Positions 48,901-60,874 of a DNA stretch of 64,000 nucleotides are shown in pieces. The stretch is from NCBI GenBank assembly GCA_973895155.1, contig OZ316893.1, positions 15,004,001-15,068,000 of the forward strand, given 5' to 3'. Made by a program: the position numbers and the translations under genes. The first letter of the stretch is position 1. Each line of letters opens with the position of its first letter. Below the pieces are notes generated by a model that saw only the letters and a list, made by a program, of their open reading frames with translations, made no database searches and was not told the origin of the DNA. Source of the stretch: Marsupella aquatica. Lineage: Eukaryota > Marchantiophyta.

Positions 48901-49304
48901 TTTGCAATCCCTTCCTGCTCCGCCTCTGTCAGCAAAGCAGCGCCTTCTTTACCTTCTTTCTCATCGGCCACGCTTGTCTCCTCATCTTGACGCTCGAGAG
49001 ACGCCGCCAAGAGCTCTTTCTCCCTCTCAGCAACCTCCTCTTTGACAGCCACCAACAGCGGCTGCCGCAGCTTCTCGTACTCGTCGATGAGAGCCGCAAT
49101 GGCAATCTTAGTTTTTAACACTTCCTCCTGCTCCTTATTGACAGTCTTCCCTTGCGCCTTATTCTCCTCTATTTGCAAAATCCTATTGTACTTTTTTCTT
49201 AAAGCTCTTAATCTCTTGCTCATCATAGTCAAGACGGGCCCATCCTTGGGTCCTCCGGTGTTCGCATACCCCTCATCGGCGTGCGCTCCCTCGAGTCCAG
49301 CCAT
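45988..49304 (-). CDS. Caprin-like RNA-binding protein with RGG C-terminus
   Basis: This is a cytoplasmic mRNA-binding protein type; animal caprin acts in mRNP and stress granules. Minus-strand exons are 49304-48413, 47680-47475, 46994-46833 and 46449-45988, in phase, giving 573 residues. Residues about 20-95 form a helical, charged region (RLRALRKKYNRILQIEENKA, then TVNKEQEEVLKTKIAIAAL) like the start of the caprin homology region HR1. An acidic stretch follows, then LGMTDAQIADLLTLLYFSQLF and, after exon 2, LRERLNRILASEYFTM, which matches the end of HR1 in caprin. Exon 4 encodes an RGG/YGGG-rich tail (GGRGRGGFPNGRGGRGGRGG). An in-frame Met at 49400 exists; I prefer 49304 (taATGG context). 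The exon 1 donor (GTATCC at 48412) is set by phase. Caprin identity is by pattern, not search. Confidence 0.78.
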
Positions 49305-51897
49305 TAATCGCTCTCCTCTCCGCTCCTTCCTACCCGCCTGCCCGCCACTCCCCTCCCTTTCAAAGCTCCTTGCCACCACCGCTCGACCAAACTCCTCCAA
49401 AACTCAAACTCTCATCGCATTACGCAGCAAAACCCTTCCCAACGCACGCAGAAACCCCTACTCACCTCCTCCTCGTTCGTCCAAGCCCCTCCTAAATCCA
49501 CACCACGCCACAGCTTCCGATTGCCCTCCAATCTTTTCGCTGCGATCAGCTTTTTGCCGCAAAATCGTCGTCTCGATCGACTGAAATGGTCGGTCTCCGC
49601 CGAGTTCTAGTAGTCGTAGAGACAGAACCCCAGTGACCAAGCGAAACTGGAAGAGGGAAGCACTGGGTATCCTTTGAAGGCGTACTTGAAGGGACAACAG
49701 AGAGGGAGACTGAAAGACCGGCAGAGCGTCCCAAGCCCTAATTCCAAAACTGCATATGACTGTGTGCAATGGATTAGCGGGCTCAGAGAGGGGGCGGGAG
49801 GGGGGGGGTAGGAAAGGGGTTATCGTGCAAGTGCGACTCATGGAACCAAGCAGATCCCGCCACCCTCAATTCGAAGGAGAGACCGTTCTCAATTCACGCT
49901 TTTGTTGGAAAATAAAAGTATATTCCATTGTTTATTGTTTGACACTTTTGTTGATTCTATGATTGTCCTTGTTTTTTTTTACTTCTTTTACTTCTTGGAT
50001 CCTTTGGGCTTTGCCTCGCTTGGCCAGCTGCCTGCTCAATGTATGGTGTTACCCTTAATGTGACTTGGCGTGATCGTTCAAGACAAAAATGTAAATGGCA
50101 TTTCTATACATGTCGAAACCACGTCCCTTACCAAAACGGATTGGTGGTGGTGGGGCTGGGGGATTCCAAAAGATGACTAATCGTAAAAGGAGCGCATATA
50201 TTCCCTGAGAGATCCAACCTGGGCTAGGCTGGCTGGACTGTGGGCCTCGCATGACATCTCCTTCTCAATTTAGGGATAAAGAATCTACTTTCCATCGATA
50301 AGCTTTTAATGAAAGCAATCCTTCAAACTTTAACTGGTTCCGCATTCAAATTTTTAAAAACCAAAAAGATATTGTTATTTCTGCCATAGACGTACCTAGT
50401 GACTTTTAGGCTCAGATGAGATCAAAATCTTTGAAAGTATGCCCGGATTAACAATAAAGAAATGAAGAAAGGCAAGCTTTGGTACCTCATAACATTGAAA
50501 TGTCATTTAAAGGCCATTCAATACTCAGTCACATGTCAGGTGGGTTCCACTAGCTACATGGTGGTGCCCAGTAACCAAACGCATTATGACAGTGGGTACT
50601 AAGGATTTTCAAATCCAGACCACTGAGAGGTGAGACATGCTGTATTGGATGATTGAATCCCAGCTAGCGTTTGTGCCCTATATGATTATCAATGGATTTT
50701 GGTTTTCGGGTAAAAAATCAAATAACTAAGAGCTGTCTCAAGGTGGCTTTACAAGAGGTTGGGGGCAGTTTTTGGAATACAGTCAACTAAATCCATTCTT
50801 GCAAAGGTGGATTGGCCATATAGTATATAGGTGTGTTCCCCGGCTATTTAACCTCAAAAGATCAAAAGGGCTCCAGGTTTGGCAACTTCCCACGTTTAAG
50901 TGCACAACTAAACTCGTTACCCTGAGCCTAGACAAACATTCTTAAAGCGATCATTAAAATTCTGATGACCCTATCATGTATTTTGTTAGTTTTGTCCTAT
51001 TCATCTTGCTACCATAAAGAATGACCATTAAACCTCCAAAGACTACAGAAAGGCCTCCAGGTTCTGCAACTTCCCACGTTCAATTGCACAATTACATTTA
51101 TTTTCTGAAAACCTGAGGGGGGAAAACGAACATCCTAACAGCTATCATGGAAAATCCGATTGACCCTGTGGAGAATTTTGTTGGTCTTTTTCTGTTCATC
51201 GTGCCGGTACAAGAATGACCACTTCACCTGCATAGATTAAAGAAAGGCCTCCAGGTTTGGCAACTTCCCCAGTCAAATGATTTCCTACGCTGTCAGAAAA
51301 TAGAGCAGCCAAGGCGCCTAGGACTGTCGTAGCTGCAGGTAACAGATGACTTGCAGTCATGAGCTTGGAAATATTTTCGTCCTGTATACTTGCGCCGATC
51401 CTTCGGAACTTACCATGACTATTTCCCAGAGCAAATTGTCTAAAGCTGTGCAAATTTGGCTGGCAGGCAACAAGATGTCAAGCTAAAGCAACTCGATCAA
51501 CTGCTATGAATGAAAGCCGGATCAAATTTCTTTCAAAACCTCGAGTGCGAGGAAAACCAAGGTTGCCATGCACGGGATAATGCTAGCAAACCAAACTTGG
51601 GCAGCCTTGCAAGAATCCCTCTCGTTCATTCACTTTGTGATGAATTGTTAAAAGATAAGCCGGAAGGTTCATAACTAAACACGGGCTAAAATGCAAAACT
51701 CAAAGGTTGATAATCTCAAGCAAGAGCTATGATACAAGATCAAATCAACTTTGTTCCGTTCTTTCATGTACAATATATAAATCAGTAACTACCCTTCTTG
51801 CTATCACCGCCTAGACCAAAACTTTTTGTTCAATAGAACGAAGCTGCTGGTCACATGGCAGTTTCCCTGACTCAAAGCTACTACAAGTTGCAAGGCT
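49305..51897. other. Intergenic region between the caprin-like and C9orf78-like genes
   Basis: The left part (to about 49850) is the upstream region of the caprin-like gene and contains a poly-G run near 49800. From about 50.8 to 51.3 kb there is a tandem repeat (listed separately). The right end contains the 3' UTR of the C9orf78-like gene. No additional gene is seen. Confidence 0.5.
50840..51290. repeat. Degenerate tandem repeat, period about 185-195 bp
   Basis: The landmark 'ctccaggtt..gcaacttcccacgtt.aa.tgcacaa' occurs at about 50871, 51055 and (partly) 51249. Each is preceded about 30 bp earlier by an 'a.aatgacca.t.aacct' segment and followed by a 'tttgtt.gt.tt' segment. There are about two and a half diverged copies. 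Confidence 0.7.
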
Positions 51898-54676
51898 TCA
51901 ACGCCGCATGAGCCGGCTGCGTTCCCTCTTGCGAAACCGTTCTAGCATGATCTCATCTGTGGCAGCTTGTCGCCTATTGCCCATGTCTCTTCCTCCTTCT
52001 GGAAGGGATTCTACTGCTCCGCGTCCAGCACCTTGCCCTTCTCTGTTGTCTTTATACAATTCAGGATGATCTGATAGACACGAGATGATGTCAAGTCAGT
52101 GTGCTGAACAGCTCGATATACTCCTAAGTTTCAATAAAGGATACCACGGAATAAGCAGCACTATCACCCAAAAGGTGAGGAAGTTATACCTACTAACAGG
52201 CGAAAAGTGAGGAAGTTACTTTGTCTTTCTAGGGGACCCAGAAGTGACTCACCTCGTCTAAGCTTCTCAGCGTACTCACGACCTCGCTGGAAGTAATCTG
52301 CACTATAACTTGCAGGTATCGTGGATTGAACCCTGTCAAGATAGTCAGCGTTAAAACAGCATTCACATTGCAAATATGATGAATGCAAAAAGTCTTTTGT
52401 GTAGGGCTACAAAAATTTCAGAGTGAAGGAAACCTGCTACACTTAAACTGAATAACCTACTCATTGCCTCGGCACATATCTGCCCAAATCAAAGCCAGGT
52501 GTCGAACTCTGTTTCGCGGTTTCTGCAGATTACCGCTTAAACAGGGAGAAACTCTTTCATGATCAACAGGCGGAAAGTCAAGATACATAGAAATCAGACG
52601 ATCGGATCATACCTTCCTCTACCAACAAAAGGCCTTTTATCTTGCAACTGTTTCTTGGCTGCCTCTGTTTCTTCTATATTCTTCAATTTATACCTGGTTC
52701 AAATATTTCCGAAAAAAAATAAGTTAGAGCTCTAACGACTTACTAACTCCAACAGAACTATGCTGATTAAACGATTCCTCACACTTGAAAGGGGTCTAGG
52801 GTTCTAGACGTACTCTATAGGTAACTGAACTTCTGCAATACCGGTTGTCCATTGTGTCGAACTTTCTTCGGCATTTCTCCTCCTCACCTGGGAAAAGTCC
52901 AAGGACATTACTGATTCCAGGACCATCACTGATTATTGCTGATTCCAAGACCAGGAACATGCCCGTACCGTACTCATTGTGCCATGCAATAGCCGTGCAA
53001 CCCTAGACGCTGCGAGCGGGACAAACGGAACTAATATCGGGGAAGGAAATAATACATGTCCATTCAACAAACGCAAAATTCTAAAACTCCGCACAAAATA
53101 AGCTTTAAAGCTGCTGTAGCTGTCTGAAGCATGGTACATCATGAGATATTGATTCCATCCACCCTAGTCATAGGTCATATTTCAAAGAAGACTGCAATGA
53201 ATGCTTCCCATTCCATACCTTCAGGTGCTCAGGAATTATGTAAAGTTCATCTTCAGCTGGCTTTACTTCCTCAACTGGCTTCCCAGAATCTTTTCCTCGT
53301 TGCTTAGCAAGTTCTAACTCCACATACTTTAACCTGTTTCAGGTTAATTCAGTTCCTGACCTCACATGTAGAATTATTTCAGATATAGCTTGCAAGACAG
53401 TGTGACAAATTAGGAAGTAACCCAGAAGGTAAAATATCTGGAATCTGAACGCCAAACTTAAGCATCTCATCCAGAACAAAACAGAGATCGACAGTCCATT
53501 AAAAGCTAGCAAAAGTACATGTTAGGGTCTTCAACAGTAACTGCTGTTTCTTGAGCAAAGGTGTCCTGCAAGACCAGCTCCTCCTTCTCTCCCTCAGGTT
53601 CCTGCTTTTCTTGCGCGTTCGACGCTGCCTTGTCTCCGGACGGGGAGGCGACGTTGACCTCTACACCAGCTGGCCTTCCCCTCTGCTTCTGTAGAAATTT
53701 GATTTCTTCCAAAGCAGATCTGCGGGACAGCATTTTATGCACAGCTATCTGAGAATTTTGCAACTATGTACGATCATCTAGAGAGGTCGATCATCTAGAG
53801 ATGACATGACACAGATTTCCGACGTGCCGATTGTAATACCATCCGATTGAGAGTAAAGTTCTAGTTAGTCTGAACAACTTCACTACCCTCAAGCACCGAA
53901 CCTAAACGACGCAAGCTCGCAATTAAAGTCGTCGATTGGCATTTATACCTGATTGGAATGTAGGAGAACTGTTAAATGCCATTATTTCGGAAAGTGAATG
54001 TAAACCACACGTAGATGAGTAGTGAAGTACCTTCAGAACACTGCTAACACAGCACGGGGAAGGTTAAACCTAAGAAGATGGTCACCTGGGATGAGATTCA
54101 ATAAGAGAAATAGGGTAATGGGCGGGAGAGGATGACATAAAATCATCAGAGTTCAATGTTCAGATCGATCTTTTCAGAGTTCAGTCTCACTGTTCCGTCG
54201 TCTCTTTCCATCTCTTCAGTTCATCTTGTGCATTAGCTGCGTTACTTTCGTTCCAAATGGCACACATCCTGTAATTTTAGCCTATGTCCTAGTTGGACCT
54301 CCCCCGGGTTCATGTGCCATTCTTTCTCTCCACATAAAATTCATTTCGTCTCGTTCTGCCTCTTCGGTTCTTTACAGACGTCCTTCATTTATATCGAATA
54401 GGTTTCGTATACCTGTGGGGCCGTTTGGCCACGGTAGACGCCGCATAGAGAGGCCATCAGCAAGAGAGTATGACGCAAGGTCATACCGATGACGGAAAAT
54501 GTGAGTAACAGCCAGTTTTCTTCGGCTTCTAAAGCAGCGATAAATACGAGCAAGCGAGGAGACACCTAGGAATTGTAGATGTAAGCAGAGCAAACTAACC
54601 TCATTTCATCATCATCAAGTGACTCCTCCCGATCCTCCGCCGGCCTCTTCCTAAAATTCTTCTGACGAACTCCCAT
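51898..54676 (-). CDS. C9orf78/Tls1 (HCA59) family spliceosome-associated protein
   Basis: This is a homologue of human C9orf78 and fission-yeast Tls1, nuclear proteins that bind the Brr2 helicase and affect splice-site choice. Minus-strand exons are 54676-54600, 53719-53519, 53333-53219, 52887-52814, 52693-52613, 52332-52253 and 52070-51898, totalling 801 nt (266 residues), all in phase. Landmarks in order are MGVRQKNFRKRP at the start, ALEEIKFLQKQRGR, LKYVELELAKQRGK, DELYIIPEHLK, the highly conserved STQWTTGIAEVQLPIEYKLK, IEETEAAKKQLQDKRPF, STIPASYSADYFQRGREYAEK, and the C-terminal ATDEIMLERFRKRERSRLMRR region. The protein is charged and mostly disordered, with no enzyme motifs, as usual for the family. 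The gene is complete, with no breaks. Confidence 0.93.
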
Positions 54677-57340
54677 GGCTCTCTCTTTTCTCTCTCTCTA
54701 TCTCAGAAATTGAATTGACACAGAAACTCCTCTCCTGACCCTAATTCTCCAAGGCACGTGAGACAAACTTCATTCACCCGCAGTCGACTACTCCACAGCC
54801 TGTGAGGGCCATTCCTGAAGTACGGTAGGGACATCCAACTCCATGATCACGAGCGAACTTCCAAGCGATGCGCAAAGTCCCCTGATGCTCAAAGCTCCAC
54901 TAGCCAATGCACCCGAATGCAGTAGTCGAATGGCCGAACTCGAACGACTGATCCTCAATGCATTAAAACTCGATGGCCTCCGAAGAACTCCCCCACACCC
55001 TTACCGACGGACTTCACCTCGACAACGTGTAAAGTGTAAAGTGTCTGTGAGGCGAGTACCATCGGCATGAACAAGCGAGAGTTAGACACCCTGTAAGATG
55101 GGGAAGCATGTGTCCGTCTCTAGGCATGCCCTCTCTAATTCCACCTCGGGACATGATTGAGAGCCAACTCGCATGCGTGTGATCCACCACTTGTTATGCA
55201 TTACTCAAAACTAGGCTCGTTACCGGTAGATATGAAGAACAAAAATTATTATTTTATTTTATTTTTTGAATGTTATGCTATGTAAATCTCCTATTTATAT
55301 ATGCCCCATCCTTGTTTTTTTTCACCCTCACTTTGTCCTTATTTAGAGTCCAGTTTTGTTCCTTATTTGGAGTTCTGTAGAGAGGCTCTAGATCCTAGCC
55401 CTTGAAAGTAGCTCATGTGTGCATTTTTTAGTAAGATAACTGACGTCCATATATCATTCAGTAAGATTTTCATGCCTAAGCCCCGCCTCAGGCTGGCCTG
55501 ACTGCACATGATGAACCAATGCTAAAGCAGAAGGGAACTTTTGGAGGTTGCAGATTGTGTTGTCAATGAAGATCTGCTTTTTCCTGAAAGTTTCGAGTGC
55601 AAGGGGCTGACATCTTGAGGGTGTCCACATGCAGGTTGGCCCTCAGTGTGGCTTCACATAGCAGTCCTTGGAACTCATTCATTGACATTCACTACTTTGT
55701 CATAGTTTTGCCCCAGATGAATACTTTTTAGCTTATTTACTAGAATGTTGGTTTTCCAACATCTACTAAGTGAACCAATGCAGGGCTACCTCACAATCAT
55801 CTGATAGCCCAGATCATGCCAAATATCTGCATCCCTTGGCCAGGACTTCCCTCTACAAATTGAAATCAAACCCATTTCCTCCAACTGAGGCCCTCTACAA
55901 ATTGAAATCAAACCCATTTCCTCCAACTGAGGCAGAGCGGGAGGGAGGGGAGGTCTCATCATTCAATGCTGTTCATTTGTGCACAAAATGTGAAGGCAAG
56001 AGGTTATATGTCTTAGGTTTTCTGAATGCTACCTATAGTGCACAGATCTACGTCATGCCTTGGTACTGACATGGCCATCGGTTCCATTGTCCATGTCCCT
56101 GCCATGACTGCCAAGTCTGCGAGTCCACCATGTATATGTCAGTTTACAATTGGGGTTTCATTTGTCCATGTTAGGGCTGTAGTTGAATTTGCTTTCTTGT
56201 AGGGTGCTTTCTTGAGTTTTAGGTGTTCTTGACGTACAGCCATTTGTTAGCCTCCCAACTTTGGCTTCACCCACAACTAAGGTAGGGTTTTCCTCATTGC
56301 CCTCAGTTTTCTTGAATCTTTGTCAAGGCAATCAACATTTCAAGCCCCCCAACCCAAAGTGGGATTCACCAGGCCAATTGCACACAAAAGACTTGACTCT
56401 GAGCAAACTAGGAGGTCACTGTCTTAACACCTAAATGTAAATGGAAATCATGGGCAAGTGGGCAACATGTAAGAGGGACTCGAGCTAGGGGTTGTAACAA
56501 GTTAGTTTTTCAAGAACCTGAACCTTTACTTATGACTTTCTATTACCAAAACAAATGGAGGGCCATTTCTTGTTTGAAAGATAGATTCCAAACCAAAAAA
56601 GATTTGAAATGAAGTTCTTTAGGTTTAAGTTTTGAGGGGCTATTATTACATATATAATATGTTTTGGTAAGACCCTAATAGAGGGCCTCAATATTTGGGC
56701 TGAAAAAAATTGACGGCCACGGCCATCTGGCCATCCTTACGGTTACGGGCAGGTCTCCCGTGAGCTCTCACTTAGGGACCCCCAATTTGAATCTGCGACC
56801 CGCACATGATGGGACTCTGGGCATTTTCAGAATTGAAAATGTCAGGCATAGAACTCGAATTCGGGCACTCTCGCCTTTGATTCCTCACAAGAGTAACTTC
56901 GCTTGAGGAACAGTCAGAAACCTCACTGAAAATGAGCATTTGTAGTTGTTGTGTATAGACCAGAGTCAGGGCTGCCCATGCTTTTTATGACCGCATCCGT
57001 GCCAGATCTGACACGGGCTCCCCTAAACGTCGGGCCTCAATATTGAGGCCCCCTAATACATTTCCAGATCTAGGAGATTGTTATATCTACCAATTGATTT
57101 TTATAGTTACTAATACTTCCATTCCTCTCATTAAACCATCACTAGTTGCACTCATTGCAAGGGCTCTAACTTTATTGTTTCCTAATAATTGTTGAACTTC
57201 ACATGTAACATTAATTTCCTAACCTACTGCATTTTGCCCTTGAACAACTAAAGAGTTATAAATATTAGTAAAAGTAGAGTATAATTTTCATGATATTTAA
57301 GCTATCCAAATCTTGGCTGTGCATTTTTATCTACAATTGC
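54677..57340. other. Gene-free stretch
   Basis: The left 200 bp is the upstream region of the minus-strand C9orf78-like gene. At about 55320-55420 lies an inverted copy of the repeat segment found at about 43335-43450. A 42-bp duplication lies at 55849-55932. No gene is supported; a 99-codon frame over the duplication owes its length to the repeat. Confidence 0.45.
55849..55932. repeat. Perfect 42-bp tandem duplication
   Basis: Positions 55849-55890 and 55891-55932 are identical (ccctctacaaattgaaatca to ctccaactgagg). The duplication is recent by its perfect identity. Confidence 0.92.
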
Positions 57341-57938
57341 ACAAGAGATATACTTAGTGGACCAAAAGTTGCATTTAGTCCTCCAAACTCAATTTTTTCT
57401 CTTAATGGACCAAAAGTTGCACACGCTCTCCCAGTGGACCCCAACGTTCAGATTCCCTGCTAATGGAGCCCCGAATGGAGTTCTAGGCCTACTCCGTACA
57501 AGCATGTTCTTCTGAAACACCTTACCACACAATAAGATCAGGTCCACTGCATACCCTGTGGACACCATTGTTGTCATGTGTAGTAGGCCGTCACAATCCA
57601 CAAGCGTCGTAGCCTTGGCTGCAATCAAGCGTTGCAGCACCATGGCTTCCTAGATTTTGTGAATACCATATGGCTATTGTATTCAAAACTACAATTGAAC
57701 AAGTTTGCGGCAGCATTAGAGCATGCAAGTGCTTTCATGCTCGCCTCAAAGTATTTTTTATAATACATTGTCACTTTAGTGTTCAAGATACAAAGGAAAT
57801 AGTTTACGACTACATTGGAGCTTGCAAGCACCGTACCTCCCCCAACCTCCTTGTTTTTATGAAGACATTGTCCGTAATGTATATTACTTTTAAAGGAATT
57901 TTCAAAATTCAAATGTGTGTGCCCTTTATTGAATCAAT

Positions 57939-58480
57939 TTGGAACCTGTTTTGTTGTCATTTGGTTTGTTTCTCGACATTTTCTCACATTTTCTTGTGTT
58001 GTTGGTTCATGTTGTTCCTGCTGTTCCTGCTGTTCCTGCTCATGTTCTTGCTATGTCGACCCTTGAGGATGTGCGAATTGCAATGCATGAGCGGCCAGAC
58101 ACCATCATTGGGGCAATCCCGGTATATGTTTATAATTTTGCCTCTAATTTCTTGTGGCCCAGAAAGTTCACTTACAGAGGTTGTAGGCATGGGATTGGCG
58201 ATTGTTTGGTTTGTTGGAAGTCCGTTGAAGAAGCGGAGCAATGCAACCACGACCCACTGCTAGACGTGAACAATTGTCAGTTGTATAGGTTCCAAATTTT
58301 CATGGTTGATGTGTATGAGAACACTGGGCCATTCAAGGCCACAATCTTTCAAGCTGCACGAGAGCTAGCTTGTGGAGATGAATGCTGACGAATTTGCAGA
58401 GTATGGTACCATTCGCCAGCTTGAGACAATGCACAAGCAAATTGCTCAGATCGATCCCATATTGTCTAGTGTGGATTAAA
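57939..58480 (+). pseudogene. RPA-like OB-fold/zinc-finger protein in a TIR element
   Basis: A 149-codon frame contains FTYRGCRHGIGDCLVCWKSV, several Cys residues and CNHD, followed by LYRFQIFMVDVYENTGPFKA and TIFQAARELA. This resembles the C-terminal DNA-binding OB fold of RPA70 (DBD-C), where a Cys zinc finger precedes a [YF]R[FL]-x(n)-D-x-TG-x(n)-T-[IVL]-F-x(n)-A-x-x-L pattern. The match continues in the next frame with NADEFAEYGTIRQLE to a TAA at 58478-58480, so there is a frameshift near 58377-58388. RPA-like proteins are known cargo of Helitrons; here the carrier has TIRs. A 9-bp triplet repeat (gttcctgct) encodes VPAVPAVPA upstream. The homology call is from pattern only. Confidence 0.42.
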
Positions 58481-59380
58481 GTAGGACAGCACTCTGCTGT
58501 TGTAAATAAGCTTGTTGTTGAGCGTAGACATTGCCCTCCTAGTCAAGCCCTTGTGCAAACAAGAGTTGAGAAAGTGATCAGCAAAAGTAATCTTGTGGAT
58601 GTTGATGTCCTTATTGAGCAGTTGGGGTGACCGCAACAATGATATCAAAGTTTTGTTTGTCCACTATCAAATCTGCCAAAGAGAAATAATAGGGATTTTG
58701 TGCCATGAAGAATATATTTTGGTTGAACATGTATTCTTGTTATTTCTTCAAGAGATTGGTGGTTTGGGACGATGATTTTGTGTCATTTAGCATTTTCCTG
58801 AGCTTCAATGATGAACAGTTTTCATTTGAGGTGAATATTGGAGGAGCCCTTGCATAATTTTGAAAATGTGTATGTGTAATTGGTACTTTCTATTGTGTTA
58901 TGATCCTACAACGTTGTTTATGTATTCATTAAACTCTATTATGTAACAAGTTGAATTATTCTTTTGTATGTTAAGAATATCTAGAACACATAATTCTACA
59001 TGGTTGTGTATTCTTAAAACTCTATTTCATATATGTAACAAGTCTTAACATTTGTTTCTTTCATGAGAATACATGTTAGAAGACAACATGGTTCACAACT
59101 TGGGGAAAGTTATAGCCTTGTTTTGTCACCAATGTGTTCTTGATAATAAATATCAACTCATCAACATGTCTATGTTCATGTGTATTGTTGTTGGATTTAG
59201 TAAATAATATCCAATGTTGCTTGATTTCTTGCTCTCTTTGAAGACTCTACACTTGCATGATCTGTTCCAAAAATGAACAGAGCAGACAAGAATGCACAAA
59301 CCATGATTATATGGTACACACGCCGCACAATGTATTCATTACTCACAGTGCAAAAATTGTATTCATGGCTCCGCAGCCTA

Positions 59381-59850
59381 CAAATGGACAAAACCATTTT
59401 ACCTGTATATATACGTGGTGGACATTGTATTCCAAGGTTGCACTTAAACAAAGTTATGACTCCCCTGCCTTACATACATGCACCAAGGTCTACTCTAATG
59501 GACAAAACCAAATAATGTTGAACATAGAACGATGTGTAGCTTGTATACAATATGCACTTTATTTCAAATTTCACACTTAGAAAATTTCATTTCCTCCAAC
59601 TTCATGAAGACGCCCCCCACCGAAGCCTGCCCAAATGGACAAAACCTACCGTATTCAACATAGAAGTATGATTTGTGATGTATACACTTTGCATGTTGTA
59701 CTCTAATTTCACACTTAGAAAAAATTGCATTTCCTCCAATGTTACCAAGATGCCCCCCGCCAAAGCCTGCCCAAATGGACAAAACCTACAAATGAATATT
59801 CAACATAGAAATATGACTTGTCATTGTCCATAGCACGTTGTATTTAGAGT
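59381..59850. repeat. Subterminal tandem repeats of the TIR element, about 110-140 bp
   Basis: The motif 'aatggacaaaacc' occurs at about 59382, 59497, 59633 and 59773. The last two full units share 'ttcaacatagaa.tatga', 'tttcacacttagaaaa', 'catttcctccaa', 'aagacgccccc' or 'aagatgccccc', and 'gcctgcccaaatggacaaa'. Repeats near transposon ends are common transposase-binding regions, so the location fits. Confidence 0.75.
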
Positions 59851-60311
59851 TCACATATATAATTTTTTCAGGTTTGTTTGACATTAAGGGTTAAGTTTGT
59901 ATACATTGTGGTCAATGTATACATTGATTCACTTGGAACTGCGATTGTAGTTGACCGCATTTGGCGATGCGATTGGACACTGAAGAACAGTAGAACATGA
60001 TGCGTTTTATAGTGACAATCTTGCGTTATAAGAATTGCATAGTGCATTAGAAGAACATCTCACACAAAACCGGGAGGTCCCACCGGGAGAGCCTGTGCAA
60101 TTTTTGGTCCATTAAGAAAAAATGTTGCATTTGGAGGTACACTAAATATATCTCTCGTGAGTGACATAAGCATGACGGAGTACGTATATGTTTACTATCT
60201 TGTCCTGCTTTTTAATGGGGTATTAGAGCGACCGTAAGTCGGCCCGTGTATGCGGGGAGGCATACGGAAGCTCGATTACCCCATTCAGGAGCAGGGGGCA
60301 GCCCTAAACAT

Positions 60312-60561
60312 ACGTTAAGGATTGTGGCCATTGATTGACTCAATCGAATGGACCAGATCGACAGCTCCACGCGCCTAATATCCGACCGTCAATTTCAATG
60401 GCTGAGATAGTTAGGGAATGCGCGCCTGCTGCCTTGTCATCCTATACCTGTGTATAAATACACCCAAAAATACAGTTCAAATTTACGAAATATAAAAAAT
60501 CTGCTTACGTGGCAAGATCTGGTAGGCTAGCTACTATAAGAATCACCCCACGATCCTTAAC
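60312..60561. mobile_element. Candidate MITE, about 250 bp
   Basis: The left end cgttaaggattgtgg (about 60312-60326) matches the reverse complement of the right end (cgttaaggatcgtgg, about 60547-60561) with one mismatch. The interior is non-coding and includes a TATA-like tgtataaatacacc at about 60451. No target-site duplication is clear, so the borders and class are uncertain. Confidence 0.4.
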
Positions 60562-60874
60562 GGACGGAGCATGACGGACGGAGGGAAGGGCTGACAAACG
60601 ACGGACAGAATGACGGAAGGAAAACGAGTGCTATACCGAGGTTGCGCAGACCATGAAAAGCTCCTCCAACAAACCTCTGTGGAACAACAGTTGCCTCACA
60701 AAGCGACGTCCAAATATCCCTCACCAGCGCGAACTCTTCTCGTTCCGTAATTGTCCGAGAAGAAGACTCTAAAAGCGGGGTGTGTTCGAAAGTAGCCTCG
60801 CCTGAATCGAAGATAATGCGGATGGTGCAAATTCCGATCCCCTCGTTCATAAGCAGTGCCGAAATTCTGTCCAA
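60557..60874 (-). CDS. Possible first exon of an unknown gene
   Basis: An open frame of 105 codons starts at ATG 60874 and reads MDRISALLMNEGIG, then TIREEFALVRDIW-like polar sequence (the actual segment is TITEREEFALVRDIW), then VVPQRFVGGAFHGLRNLG. After LRNL a GTATAG could be a splice donor, beyond which the frame becomes low-complexity (PSFCPSFVSPSLRPSC). The next exon is not found to the left, where a candidate MITE and the TIR element lie, so the gene may be truncated or spurious. It is head-to-head with the plastid membrane protein gene, about 720 bp apart. Confidence 0.25.
   Translation of the reverse strand: MDRISALLMNEGIGICTIRIIFDSGEATFEHTPLLESSSRTITEREEFALVRDIWTSLCEATVVPQRFVGGAFHGLRNLGIALVFLPSFCPSFVSPSLRPSCSVR

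Larger units (their letters stand above)
57341..60160. mobile_element. DNA transposon with ~95-bp imperfect TIRs
   Basis: The left end (57341-57440) and the reverse complement of the right end (about 60085-60160) share agagatata(c/t)ttagtg, then cctccaaa, then 'ttttttc.cttaatggaccaaaa.ttgcaca.gctctccc.gtggg'. The left copy carries an extra 'ggaccaaaagttgcattta' duplication. The element is about 2.8 kb. Reading the termini as CAC(A/G)AGAGATATA is compatible with a CACTA-like end, but I see no clear target-site duplication, so the superfamily is open. Inside are an RPA-like ORF (57939-58480) and subterminal tandem repeats (59.38-59.85 kb). No transposase was recognised, so it is probably non-autonomous. 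Confidence 0.7.

Noticed and set aside
48445-49584. Long plus-strand open frames opposite caprin exon 1
   Set aside because: They are antisense shadows of a charged, GC-richer coding exon on the minus strand.
52440-52530. Exon-like segment (PRNRVRHLALIWADMC in one frame) inside the C9orf78-like gene
   Set aside because: Joining exon 5 directly to 52332 restores the conserved family sequence and phase; inserting this segment gives a stop or breaks the motif.
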